Assembly (NCBI RefSeq): GCF_031846645.1
Contig: NZ_JAVRHN010000011.1
Location: 1-64,000 of the forward strand
Reading direction: 5' to 3'
DNA length: 64,000 bases
DNA from: Autumnicola psychrophila
Lineage (GTDB): Bacteria; Bacteroidota; Bacteroidia; Flavobacteriales; Flavobacteriaceae
The notes beneath the pieces were generated by a model, which was given only the letters and a program-made list of their open reading frames with translations, was not told the origin of the DNA and ran no database searches. The position numbers were made by a program, and so were the translations under genes. How positions within the stretch are numbered: position 1 is the first letter of the stretch; every line of letters begins with the position of its first letter. This document shows, in pieces, positions 52,361-61,396 of this stretch.

Positions 52361-53632
52361 ATGGCGGTAGATTTACTTCTCGGGCTCCAGTGGGGCGACG
52401 AGGGAAAAGGAAAAATTGTTGATGTTTTCACCTCCAAGTATGACATTATAGCACGTTTTCAAGGCGGACCAAACGCCGGACACACGCTCGAATTCGACGG
52501 ACAAAAACATGTTTTACATACTATTCCTTCAGGAATTTTCCACGACAGCACGATTAATTTAGTAGGTAACGGAGTTGTAATTGACCCTGTGATTTTCAAA
52601 AAAGAGCTTCTGAATCTCGACAAACACAAGGTCGACTATAAATCCAAGCTTCTTATTTCCAGAAAAGCGCACGTTATTTTGCCAACACACAGGTTACTTG
52701 ACGCAGCTTCTGAAGCTTCTAAAGGTAAAGCCAAAATTGGATCTACCTTAAAAGGCATTGGCCCAACTTACATGGACAAAACCGGAAGAAATGGAATTAG
52801 AATAGGAGATCTTGAGCTTGAGGGTTGGGAAGAGAAATACCGTTCCCTTGCCAACAAGCATGAAAAAATGATTGAGTTCTATAATGTGGATGTGCAGTAC
52901 AACCTGGCAGAACTCGAAAAAGAATTTTTTGATGCTGTAAAAACGTTGAAAGAACTTACTTTTATAGATAGTGAAGATTACCTTCAAAAAGCACAGGCGG
53001 ACAAAAAAAGTATCTTAGCTGAAGGTGCACAGGGATCTTTACTGGATATCGACTTTGGAACCTATCCTTTTGTCACCTCATCCAATACCACTGCGGCAGG
53101 AGCCTGTACTGGTTTAGGTGTGGCACCAAGACAAATTGGAGAAGCTTTCGGAATTTTTAAAGCATACACCACCCGCGTAGGCAGTGGTCCTTTCCCGACC
53201 GAACTTTTTGATGAAGACGGAAAAACTATGGCGCGTGTAGGTAACGAATTTGGAGCTACCACGGGTAGACCAAGAAGGTGTGGCTGGCTGGATCTTGTGG
53301 CTCTAAAATATGCTGTGCAGGTGAATGGTATCACGCAGCTAATTATGATGAAAGGTGATGTTTTAAGCGGATTTAAAACTCTAAAAGTTTGTACTGCTTA
53401 TAACTACAGAGGAAAAGAAATTACACATCTGCCATACAATATAGAAGCAGAAAATGTTACTCCTGTCTATAGCGAAATGAAAGGCTGGGCGGCTGATCTT
53501 ACCGGAATGACCGAAGCATCTGAGTTACCAAAAGAATTTAATGATTACGTGAAGTTTTTAGAAAAAGAACTTGAAGTACCAATTTCTGTAGTCTCGGTTG
53601 GACCGGATCGTAAACAAACGATCACCCGATAA
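52361..53632 (+). CDS. purA: Adenylosuccinate synthetase
   Basis: 423 residues; GTP-driven first step from IMP to AMP. N-terminal GLQWGDEGKGKIVD (with the catalytic Asp), FQGGPNAGHTL, GSTLKGIGPTYMDK, GAQGSLLDIDFGTYPFVT, and the C-terminal PVYSEMKGW are all intact. It is cotranscribed with the Fur-family gene and ends at a strong terminator. Confidence 0.98.
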   Translation: MAVDLLLGLQWGDEGKGKIVDVFTSKYDIIARFQGGPNAGHTLEFDGQKHVLHTIPSGIFHDSTINLVGNGVVIDPVIFKKELLNLDKHKVDYKSKLLISRKAHVILPTHRLLDAASEASKGKAKIGSTLKGIGPTYMDKTGRNGIRIGDLELEGWEEKYRSLANKHEKMIEFYNVDVQYNLAELEKEFFDAVKTLKELTFIDSEDYLQKAQADKKSILAEGAQGSLLDIDFGTYPFVTSSNTTAAGACTGLGVAPRQIGEAFGIFKAYTTRVGSGPFPTELFDEDGKTMARVGNEFGATTGRPRRCGWLDLVALKYAVQVNGITQLIMMKGDVLSGFKTLKVCTAYNYRGKEITHLPYNIEAENVTPVYSEMKGWAADLTGMTEASELPKEFNDYVKFLEKELEVPISVVSVGPDRKQTITR

Positions 53633-53654
53633 CATCTTATACAATTTTAAATAA

Positions 53655-53684
53655 AAAAGGCTGTTTCTCGCGAAACAGCCTTTT
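53655..53684. terminator. Bidirectional terminator after purA
   Basis: A perfect 13-bp stem, AAAAGGCTGTTTC (53655-53667) with GAAACAGCCTTTT (53672-53684), and a 4-base loop TCGC. A- and T-runs on both sides let it serve purA and the convergent ferritin-like operon. Its centre resembles a parS site. Confidence 0.92.
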
Positions 53685-53716
53685 CTTATTATAAACAAGA
53701 ATCTTGTGAACTTCTT

Positions 53717-54601
53717 CTATCCGTCACTCTCTTCACTATCATCTGTAGCAATAAATAGGCTGGCAATAGCACTAACATCATCCATTCCTAATGGCTCATC
53801 AAATGCCTGACTCACAGCCTCGGCAACATCTCCAACTAAAGGTGAATCACCATAATCCAGAGTAGTAAGATCAATAACCTGCGTTACATTTCCTTCTCCT
53901 GCGTACACTGCAGCGTATGCATCCATTGCAGCCTGTACATTTGGCGCCATAGCGTTAGCACCTTCACCTGTTATCCATCCTTCTGTTCCTCTTATTCTTC
54001 TAATTGCAGCAGCATGTCGTGCTTCAACAGAATGAATTTGAAGAGCAGGTTCAAGATATGGTGTATTCATTAAATTAGGAGCCTGTCCTTTATATGCTCT
54101 CACCCCTGTATCTTCAAAAGCCTGAGCCAATGCGAGTAACTGTGCATAAGACGCATCAGCATCTCCATTTGCATTGAATGGATCAAAAATTCCTCCGGCA
54201 GTAAAATCAAAAGTTGGCATATCGCTCACATCTGCACCTGCATCAGTCAAATTTGATTCTAAGAATTCAACGTGTGCAGATTCATGGGCTGAAATATCCA
54301 TAAATACATTTTCAACTCGTCCCCCACGACCAGTTAGCACATCAGATTCTAAGGCCATTAAATAAAATTGATTTTCCAAACGCTCCAGAAGCAACGCAAA
54401 TTGTAAAGCCTGTACAGGGCCAGTTGTATCCTGAAAAAAAGCTGCCGCCTTTGCATTGTTTGTTGCCAGTCCAAAAGGAACTGCTGCCGCAGCCACTTTT
54501 TTACCTAAGGAACCTACGGTAGCGAACATTTCACGCCGTGAACTCCTTTTTTTCATTAAATTCTCGGATGTAAATCCATCCAGCATCTTTATAATACTCA
54601 T
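53717..54601 (-). CDS. Ferritin-like domain protein with Tat-type leader (second of a pair)
   Basis: 294 residues. The leader has SSRREMFATVG (twin Arg) and a weakly hydrophobic AAAAVPFG segment, with cleavage probable near NNAKAAAF. The mature domain (about 60-230) has the four-helix pattern with metal-ligand motifs LERLENQFY, DISAHESAHVEFL and VEARHAAAIRRI, which fit the Ferritin_2 family (PF13668). Secreted members of this family are known from Bacteroidota and are linked to stress, without a settled function. It follows the paralogous gene after 25 bp, and they share a transcript. Confidence 0.88.
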   Translation of the reverse strand: MSIIKMLDGFTSENLMKKRSSRREMFATVGSLGKKVAAAAVPFGLATNNAKAAAFFQDTTGPVQALQFALLLERLENQFYLMALESDVLTGRGGRVENVFMDISAHESAHVEFLESNLTDAGADVSDMPTFDFTAGGIFDPFNANGDADASYAQLLALAQAFEDTGVRAYKGQAPNLMNTPYLEPALQIHSVEARHAAAIRRIRGTEGWITGEGANAMAPNVQAAMDAYAAVYAGEGNVTQVIDLTTLDYGDSPLVGDVAEAVSQAFDEPLGMDDVSAIASLFIATDDSEESDG

Positions 54602-54626
54602 AATTTTTTCTTTTAGGAATTAGTGG

Positions 54627-55439
54627 TTACGATGTCATTGGTTCAGGCAACTGTGTAGCCGTGAAGTCTGTAGTAATAAATCCGCCTGCATCTTGAAGCA
54701 CCTGTGATGGATCGTAAGCAAGATCAAGTCCGTTTTCATCAATAGTATCATCAGCTGCAATTCCACCTTCTGGATTCAGTAATTCATAAATTGCTGCCGC
54801 ATGTCTCGCTTCCACAGAAACAATTTTACCTGCAATAGTCAGATAATCAGAACTTGCAAGTCTATCCCCTGCACCATTATATGCTCCTACTCCTGTATTT
54901 TCCAAAAGAAGGGCAGTTTCAAGCACTTCCTGACGACTACTAAGATCGACGGAAGAAAGGTCGAATTCTAATGTTGGTAGTACCATATCTTCATTACCCT
55001 CTCCTACTGCTGCGGTAATTGCAGCTCTAAAGAACTCCCGGTGAATTACTTCATGATTATATAAATCATCAATAACATCTTTTTCTTCTTGTGGAGCTCC
55101 TTCATAGTAAGCATCTCCTCTTACTGCAGTATAAAATGCTGCCTCAAGCTGTTCCAAAGCGAAAGCGTAATTAAGGATCCCTACATCACCACTTCCAAGA
55201 TCAAAAGCTGTTGGTTCCGGTTCTGGCTCCGGCTCTGGCTCAGGTTCTGGTTCTGGCTGCGGATCAGGACCTTCTTGTTGGCCCGGGTTAAAATCATCGT
55301 CCTCACTACAGGAATACATTAAAAAACTCGAACCGGCGAAAGCTATCCCACCAAGTTTTATAAATCTCCTTCGAGATTTAAATTTTCCGTTTTTCGGTGA
55401 TTCATCAACAAAATCAACCTTTACAACTGGTTTCTTCAT
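54627..55439 (-). CDS. Ferritin-like domain protein with Tat signal and PEPE linker (first of a pair)
   Basis: 270 residues from ATG 55439 (another ATG at 55469 adds ten). Tat motif SRRRFIKLGG is followed by a hydrophobic segment ending in MYSC, so it may also be lipidated. A Pro-Glu repeat linker (PQPEPEPEPEPEPEP) leads to a Ferritin_2 domain with LEQLEAAFYTAV, NHEVIHREFF and VEARHAAAIYEL, the same ligand pattern as the neighbour. Export of the folded, possibly metal-loaded domain by Tat is implied. It is the first gene of the pair. Confidence 0.88.
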   Translation of the reverse strand: MKKPVVKVDFVDESPKNGKFKSRRRFIKLGGIAFAGSSFLMYSCSEDDDFNPGQQEGPDPQPEPEPEPEPEPEPEPTAFDLGSGDVGILNYAFALEQLEAAFYTAVRGDAYYEGAPQEEKDVIDDLYNHEVIHREFFRAAITAAVGEGNEDMVLPTLEFDLSSVDLSSRQEVLETALLLENTGVGAYNGAGDRLASSDYLTIAGKIVSVEARHAAAIYELLNPEGGIAADDTIDENGLDLAYDPSQVLQDAGGFITTDFTATQLPEPMTS

Positions 55440-55710
55440 AATTATAATTTTTAGTTCACGCTTAAACATACAGGTTAATTAGCTGGAAAGACGTTGACGC
55501 GTGTTAATGTTTTCAAAAACCCGCCGCAGCAGAGGGGTTTTTAATATTTTATTGTATTACATTAAGATTACCTTATGAGTTGTTCAAGTATAATTAGCTG
55601 ATATTTTGAAACATAAGCCTTCTGAAAATTGAAATAAATCCGCGCTTCATTCGAAAAAAGAAGATATTTTTTAAACAGAATTTTCTTTATTTTCGCAAAA
55701 ACTTTTTCTT

Positions 55711-57486
55711 TTGAAGTACTTCAAATTTCTCCTCATTTTTTCTATCCTGTTCTGTACCTGTTTCAGTTATGCTCAGGATGGGAAAAAAATTAATTACACC
55801 AGCGACCGGCAGGTAAAAAATGAAGAGAGGTATCCCGGCGCTATTATTCTTAGCAAAGTTGAGAACCAAGTACATTTTACTCATCAGGGAATCGAGGTGT
55901 GGTGCGACAATGCAGTTTTTTACAATCAGGATAATTTTTTTAAAGCTTTTGGAAATGTAAGAATGCAGCAGGGAGATACTGTGAGCATGGCCAGTAGTTA
56001 TGCCGAGTATAATGGTACTACACAATTTGCTTTTGCCAGTGGTCAGGTGGTTATGCAAAGGCCGCAAACCACTTTAACAACTGATAGTTTATTTTTTGAT
56101 CGTGTAAAACAACAAGCCTATTATCGGAGTGGAGGAAAAGTAATTGACACTGCCAGTGTGCTCACCAGTACCGTTGGCAGGTATTATATGGAACAGGATA
56201 AGTACTCCTTTCTTACTAATGTTGTTCTGACAAATCCGGAATACGTAATTAATTCTGAACAACTCGATTTTTATTCTGATACTGGCCACGCTTATCTCTA
56301 CGGCCCTACAACCATCGAAAGCGAAACCAGCACAGTTTATTGCGAAAGAGGTTTTTATGATACTCGCGGGGATACTGGATATTTTGTAAAAAATTCCCAG
56401 ATAGACTATAAAAACAGGCAGGTAGAAGGAGACAGCCTTTATTTTGACAGGAACAGAAATTTTGCTTCAGCCACGAATAACATCATAATTACAGATACCA
56501 TAAATCAAAGTGTGGTAAAAGGGCACTACGCTGAAGTATTTCGCGAAAGAGATTCAGTAATTATCACTAAAAGACCCGTAGCAGCTACTTTACAGGACAG
56601 AGATTCGGTATTTATACACAGCGACACTTTAATGATTACAGGCGTTCCTGAGGAAAGAGTGATTCGTGGATTTTATGATGTAAGGATATTTAAAACAGAT
56701 ATGAGCGGGAAGAGCGACTCTATATACGTGGATCAAAAAACAGGATTAACTAAACTTATTAACATAACCAGCGGTCCCGTTACTTCTGTAACGAAAAGAA
56801 GAAATCCTGTAATTTGGTCTGGAGAAAGCCAGATGACCGGAGATACTATTCATCTTAAATCAAATCCTGAAACCGAACAACTGGACTCATTGATGGTATT
56901 CGACAATGCTTTTCTGATTCAAAAGGATACTATTGAAGGTTACAATCAGGTAAAGGGTATGGAACTGGTAGGACTGTTTCGCGAAAACGACATTTACCAG
57001 GTTGACATAAACAAGAATACTGAAACGCTGAATTACATGCGCAACGAACAACAGGAACTTATAGGAATAAACCGAACAGTGTCAAGTTCTATAAGGATTT
57101 TGTTCAGTGAGCAGGATATAGATGAAATTTATTACTTTGACGATCCCGAAGGCGGATTATATCCCGAAGAAGAATTTCCCATAAATCAAAGACTACTTAT
57201 TGGTTTTAACTGGCGGGGCGAAGAAAGGCTAATGACAAAGGAAGACCTTTTTGAAGGAAAGCCTGTACCTGAACTTGTCCGGATTCAGGGCATCCCTTTA
57301 CCGGAAGAGCAGGAAGAATTTTTTGATGAGCGGGAAGATGACGATCTTTTACTGAATGAAAACTCACGCCTGCAACCTGAAGACCTTAAGAATTCCAAGA
57401 CTCCACCGCAACGGGAACAAGAAGAAATCCAGCCTGTAAACCAATTGAAGAACACATCTTCTGAGGACGAAAATGAGCAAATTTGA
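55711..57486 (+). CDS. OstA/LptA-like envelope protein
   Basis: 591 residues from a TTG. The signal peptide is KYFKFLLIFSILFCTCFSYAQ. A long beta-rich region follows, with OstA-type repeats (GIEVWCDNAVFYNQDNFFKAFGNV, DTVSMASSYAEYNG, TLTTDSLFF), as in the jellyroll strands of LptA and the N-terminus of LptD. The C-terminal 80 residues are acidic and Glu/Gln-rich. It probably takes part in moving lipopolysaccharide across the periplasm. It overlaps the aminotransferase gene by 4 bp (TTGA). Confidence 0.88.
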   Translation: MKYFKFLLIFSILFCTCFSYAQDGKKINYTSDRQVKNEERYPGAIILSKVENQVHFTHQGIEVWCDNAVFYNQDNFFKAFGNVRMQQGDTVSMASSYAEYNGTTQFAFASGQVVMQRPQTTLTTDSLFFDRVKQQAYYRSGGKVIDTASVLTSTVGRYYMEQDKYSFLTNVVLTNPEYVINSEQLDFYSDTGHAYLYGPTTIESETSTVYCERGFYDTRGDTGYFVKNSQIDYKNRQVEGDSLYFDRNRNFASATNNIIITDTINQSVVKGHYAEVFRERDSVIITKRPVAATLQDRDSVFIHSDTLMITGVPEERVIRGFYDVRIFKTDMSGKSDSIYVDQKTGLTKLINITSGPVTSVTKRRNPVIWSGESQMTGDTIHLKSNPETEQLDSLMVFDNAFLIQKDTIEGYNQVKGMELVGLFRENDIYQVDINKNTETLNYMRNEQQELIGINRTVSSSIRILFSEQDIDEIYYFDDPEGGLYPEEEFPINQRLLIGFNWRGEERLMTKEDLFEGKPVPELVRIQGIPLPEEQEEFFDEREDDDLLLNENSRLQPEDLKNSKTPPQREQEEIQPVNQLKNTSSEDENEQI

Positions 57487-58679
57487 AAGAAGATTTTATA
57501 AAATATCAGGCGCAAACCACTCCACATCCACTGGGGCTGGAAGTCTCACATGCCAGGGGCTCTTATATTTATACTACAGACGGTAGAAAACATCTTGATT
57601 TCGTGGCTGGAGTTTCGGCATGTTCATTAGGGCATTGCCATCCTGCCGTAGTAAATGCAATAAAAGATCAGGCAGAGAAATACCTGCACGTGATGGTCTA
57701 TGGAGAATATGCCCAGGAACCAGCAGTCGAACTTACAAAGCTTCTGGCCACATACTTTCCCGATAATATCAAAAAAACGTACCTGACCAATTCGGGAACC
57801 GAAGCTATTGAAGGTGCGTTAAAACTTGCCAGAAGGGCTACTGGCCGCAGTGAAATTATTGCAGCCAAAGATGCCTATCACGGCAACACGATGGGATCGC
57901 TAAGCCTTATGAGCATGGAGGAACGTATGGCGCCTTTCAGGCCATTAATTGGAGATATTTCCTTTATTACTTTTAATAATGAAGCTGATTTGGAGAAGAT
58001 CAGCAAAAAAACTGCAGGTGTCATTCTTGAAACGATCCAGGGAGGTGCGGGTTTTATTCTTCCGGAAAACAATTTTCTGAAAAAGGTAAAAGAGCGTTGC
58101 GAAAAAACCGGAACGTTGTTGATATTGGATGAAATTCAGCCGGGATTTGGAAGAACAGGCAAACTATTTGGCTTTCAAAATTTCGATGTTACACCAGATA
58201 TTGTTGCTTTAGGAAAAGGTATGGGTGGAGGGCTGCCTATAGGTGCTTTTGCTGCTTCAGAAGAATTAATGGACCTTTTGGCAGACAATCCTAAACTTGG
58301 CCATATTACCACTTTTGGGGGCAATCCTGTGATTGCGGCTGCCGCTTTGGCTACTTTAAAAGAGATTACAGAAACAAACCTTATACCCGCCACTCTTCAA
58401 AAAGAGAAATTGTTTCGCGAATTGCTCGTGCACCCGCTAATAATGGATATACGCGGAAAAGGTTTGATGCTCGCAGCCCTTCTTCCTTCTGAGGAAATCG
58501 CTTCAGAAATTATACTCAAAGCAAAGGATAAAGGACTAATTTTATTCTGGCTTTTATTTGAAAAGAAAGCAATTCGTATCACTCCTCCGTTAACTATTTC
58601 AGAAGAAGAAATAAAAGAAGGTTGTGGCATTATTATTGACCTACTAGAAGAAATATATGACGGCGGCCGCTCCTGTTGA
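57483..58679 (+). CDS. Class III (PLP-dependent) aminotransferase
   Basis: 398 residues. Typical motifs: YTTDGRKHLDFVAGVSACSLGHCHP, TNSGTEAIEGALKLAR, ILDEIQPGFGRTGKLF, and VALGKGMGGGLPIGA with the PLP lysine K245. The class covers acetylornithine, ornithine, 4-aminobutyrate and related aminotransferases; the donor is not decided. The TTG start overlaps the OstA-like stop, so the pair is translationally coupled, though the functions appear unrelated. Confidence 0.93.
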   Translation: MKEDFIKYQAQTTPHPLGLEVSHARGSYIYTTDGRKHLDFVAGVSACSLGHCHPAVVNAIKDQAEKYLHVMVYGEYAQEPAVELTKLLATYFPDNIKKTYLTNSGTEAIEGALKLARRATGRSEIIAAKDAYHGNTMGSLSLMSMEERMAPFRPLIGDISFITFNNEADLEKISKKTAGVILETIQGGAGFILPENNFLKKVKERCEKTGTLLILDEIQPGFGRTGKLFGFQNFDVTPDIVALGKGMGGGLPIGAFAASEELMDLLADNPKLGHITTFGGNPVIAAAALATLKEITETNLIPATLQKEKLFRELLVHPLIMDIRGKGLMLAALLPSEEIASEIILKAKDKGLILFWLLFEKKAIRITPPLTISEEEIKEGCGIIIDLLEEIYDGGRSC

Positions 58680-58770
58680 TTAAATTGTTAACAACAAAAT
58701 TACCATTTACCGGAAACGCTTGTTATGATTTTTAATTTTATTACAGTAGAAATCCCGTAACACCTTGTTT

Positions 58771-60168
58771 ATGCAATTGAGCCATAACGAAGAAAACAAT
58801 TTCTCGCTTACCCGCTTTGAATCGATGCTGAAAACAAACGATGTTCTTTTCTTTGACTCGAATGAGTTTGAGAACATCATTCATCATTATTTAGAGAACG
58901 GCAAAATTGCACTGGCAAAAAAGGCTGTTAAATTAGGGCTCGCGCAACACCCAACCTCCACAAATCTTAAGCTCTTTAAGGTAGAAATACTTGTTTTTGA
59001 AGATAAATTGGATTTAGCTGACGGTTTACTTAATGAACTCCAGGGTCTGGAAGCTTCCAATGAAGAGGTGTATATCCAAAAAGCACAAATACTATCCAAA
59101 AGAGACAACCATCAGGCTGCTATTCATGCGCTAGAAATGGCACTTGAAATAACGTTAGATGAAGCCGATGTGCATTCTCTGATAGGAATGGAATATCTTT
59201 TTCTTGAAGATTTCGAAAATGCCAAGTATAGTTTTATGAAGTGCCTGGAAGCAGATGAGGAAGACTATTCGGCATTGTATAATGTGATGTATTGTTTTGA
59301 TTTTCTTGATCAAAAAAATGAAGCAATAGAGTATCTCAACATGTACCTGAACAAGAATCCATATTGCGAAGTGGCATGGCACCAGGTTGGAAAACAATAT
59401 TTTGATTTAAAGGACTACGAAAAAGCACTTACAGCATTCGATTTTGCCATTATTAGTGACGACTATTTTATTGGTGCCTACCTGGAAAAAGGAAAGGTAT
59501 TGGAAAAGCTTGGTCGATACAATGAAGCTATTGAGAATTACCGTATAACACTGGAGCTAGACGATCCCACTTCTTTTGCTTATTTGAGAATTGGAAAATG
59601 TTTTGAGAAACTTGGAGCAGATAAACTTGCACTGGATAATTTCAAAATGACGGTACATGAAGACCCGCTTCTTGATAAAGGCTGGATTGCTATTACAGAC
59701 TTCTACATCAAAAAACGAAATTATCAAAAAGCACTCTATTACATCAACAAAGCAATTAATATAGATGAAGAAAACGTGCTTTACTGGAAACGGTACGCAA
59801 AAATTAATAATCGGTTAAACTTTTACGAAGAAGCTGAACAAGGCTACAAGAAGAGCCTGGAATTGGGAAATTATGAGCTGGAAACCTGGATCAAACGATG
59901 TGACATTCTCATAGATCTGGGAGAATTTGAAACTGCTATACAAAACCTGATGCAGGCAATGGAATTCTATCCCGAAACTGCCGAAATTGAATATCGCCTC
60001 GCGGGATTATTCTTCTCCCTTAACGAAGGAGAAAAAGCATATTTCCATTTGAAGAACGGCCTTAAACTTGATGCAGAATACTACATCATTATAGAAGAGT
60101 TATTTCCTACTATTTTTAGGCGCAAGAGCGTAAAAGAGATTATCAATTCCTACGTAAAAACCTCCTAA
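58771..60168 (+). CDS. Tetratricopeptide-repeat protein
   Basis: 465 residues from ATG 58771. No signal peptide or transmembrane helix. At least nine TPR motifs cover most of the length (such as YEKALTAFDFAIISDDYFIGAY, YNEAIENYRITLELDDPTSFAY, YQKALYYINKAINIDEENVLYW). A cytoplasmic scaffold is likely; no partner is evident from the neighbours. Frequent homologues in Flavobacteriaceae are uncharacterised. Confidence 0.9.
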   Translation: MQLSHNEENNFSLTRFESMLKTNDVLFFDSNEFENIIHHYLENGKIALAKKAVKLGLAQHPTSTNLKLFKVEILVFEDKLDLADGLLNELQGLEASNEEVYIQKAQILSKRDNHQAAIHALEMALEITLDEADVHSLIGMEYLFLEDFENAKYSFMKCLEADEEDYSALYNVMYCFDFLDQKNEAIEYLNMYLNKNPYCEVAWHQVGKQYFDLKDYEKALTAFDFAIISDDYFIGAYLEKGKVLEKLGRYNEAIENYRITLELDDPTSFAYLRIGKCFEKLGADKLALDNFKMTVHEDPLLDKGWIAITDFYIKKRNYQKALYYINKAINIDEENVLYWKRYAKINNRLNFYEEAEQGYKKSLELGNYELETWIKRCDILIDLGEFETAIQNLMQAMEFYPETAEIEYRLAGLFFSLNEGEKAYFHLKNGLKLDAEYYIIIEELFPTIFRRKSVKEIINSYVKTS

Positions 60169-60393
60169 AGTTTACCGAGAAAACATAAAATTCCTGTGGA
60201 TATCTGTTTATTTTTTTCATTGAGCTTTCAACCAAAGATAAATTTTCATATCTATAACCTTTGACAGCTACATTTCTCCCTATCAATCACTCAGATATCT
60301 AAAAGCTGTCTTAAATCTGAGAAACTGATAACATAGAATGCATATATTTTTGTAAATCATTTTATTCCTGTCTCGTTAAGTTTCTATATTTAC

Positions 60394-60421
60394 GTTTCAC
60401 TTTAAACTTTCCACCTTTAAC
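60394..60421. repeat. Four heptamers of the TTTAAAC type
   Basis: GTTTCAC, TTTAAAC, TTTCCAC and CTTTAAC follow without gaps in the gap before the first DUF368 gene. Read on the other strand they resemble the TAAAGTT-type units at 37104 and 26606. The -7-like TACCTTTG (60429-60436) follows, so the array lies in the -33 region of this promoter. Confidence 0.55.
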
Positions 60422-60457
60422 TTTTTTATACCTTTGGTTGAATCTTAATTTAAGAAC

Positions 60458-61396
60458 ATGCAGCGAAGTATCAGGGATTATTTTACAATTACATTAAAAG
60501 GTATGGCTATGGGGGCTGCAGACGTTGTTCCTGGTGTTTCCGGGGGAACTATAGCTTTTATTTCAGGAATTTACGAAGAACTTATTGGTACCATTGGCGG
60601 AGTGAATATTTCCTTGCTTAAAACCTGGAAAGAAGATGGATTCGTTGCAATGTGGAAGGAACTGAATGGCTCTTTTCTTGTTGCTCTTTTATCAGGGATT
60701 TTAATCAGTATTTTCACCGTCATGCGTCTTACCAACTATCTTCTGGAAGCTCATCCTGTCCTAATTTGGTCGTTCTTTTTTGGCCTGGTACTGGCCAGCA
60801 TCTGGTTTGTAGGAAAACAGATCCCTGAATGGAATTTTAAGGTTGTGATAGCATTATTAATTGGAGCATTGGTTGCCTTTTATATCGTCTCTCTCCCGCC
60901 AATGGCCGGTAGTTCCAGTTCTCTTTTTTTATTCTTTGCAGGAGCTGTAGCAGTATGCGCCATGATTCTGCCGGGGATTTCAGGAGCTTTTATTTTATTA
61001 CTGCTGGGATCTTACAAGACGATTAGTGAAGCAGCGCATAATTTCGACATCAAAACCCTGGCGGTCGTTGCCACCGGAGCTGTTTTTGGTTTACTTACCT
61101 TCTCCCGCTTACTTAAATGGCTTTTTACAAATTATAGCACTATTACCCTGGCTGTTCTAACAGGTTTTATAGCCGGCTCACTGAATAAAATATGGCCCTG
61201 GAAAAAAGTGCTGGAAACGGCCACTTATGGTGACAAAGAAGTTGTATTAAGAGAAACATCTGTGTTACCATGGAATTTTGAAGGAGAACCTAACACCTTA
61301 TTTGCTTTCATCTTAATGTTAGCAGGTTTCTTACTTATTTTGGCCCTCGAATATTTTGCCAGTCAAAAACCTTTGAGTGCTAATGCAGCAGACTAG
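60458..61396 (+). CDS. DUF368 membrane protein, PopT-type undecaprenyl-phosphate translocase (first of a pair)
   Basis: 312 residues, about eight to ten transmembrane helices. DUF368 signatures: MGAADVVPGVSGGTIAFISG near the N-terminus and MILPGISGAFILLLLGSY in the middle, two related re-entrant-like motifs. DUF368 (PopT) proteins were identified in 2023 as translocases that return the lipid carrier undecaprenyl phosphate to the inner face of the membrane for cell-wall and glycan synthesis. Overlaps the paralogous gene. Confidence 0.92.
   Translation: MQRSIRDYFTITLKGMAMGAADVVPGVSGGTIAFISGIYEELIGTIGGVNISLLKTWKEDGFVAMWKELNGSFLVALLSGILISIFTVMRLTNYLLEAHPVLIWSFFFGLVLASIWFVGKQIPEWNFKVVIALLIGALVAFYIVSLPPMAGSSSSLFLFFAGAVAVCAMILPGISGAFILLLLGSYKTISEAAHNFDIKTLAVVATGAVFGLLTFSRLLKWLFTNYSTITLAVLTGFIAGSLNKIWPWKKVLETATYGDKEVVLRETSVLPWNFEGEPNTLFAFILMLAGFLLILALEYFASQKPLSANAAD

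Noticed and set aside
55190..55265. Pro-Glu repeat considered as a PEP-CTERM sorting signal
   Set aside because: It lies in the middle of the protein, after the Tat signal, and serves as a linker.
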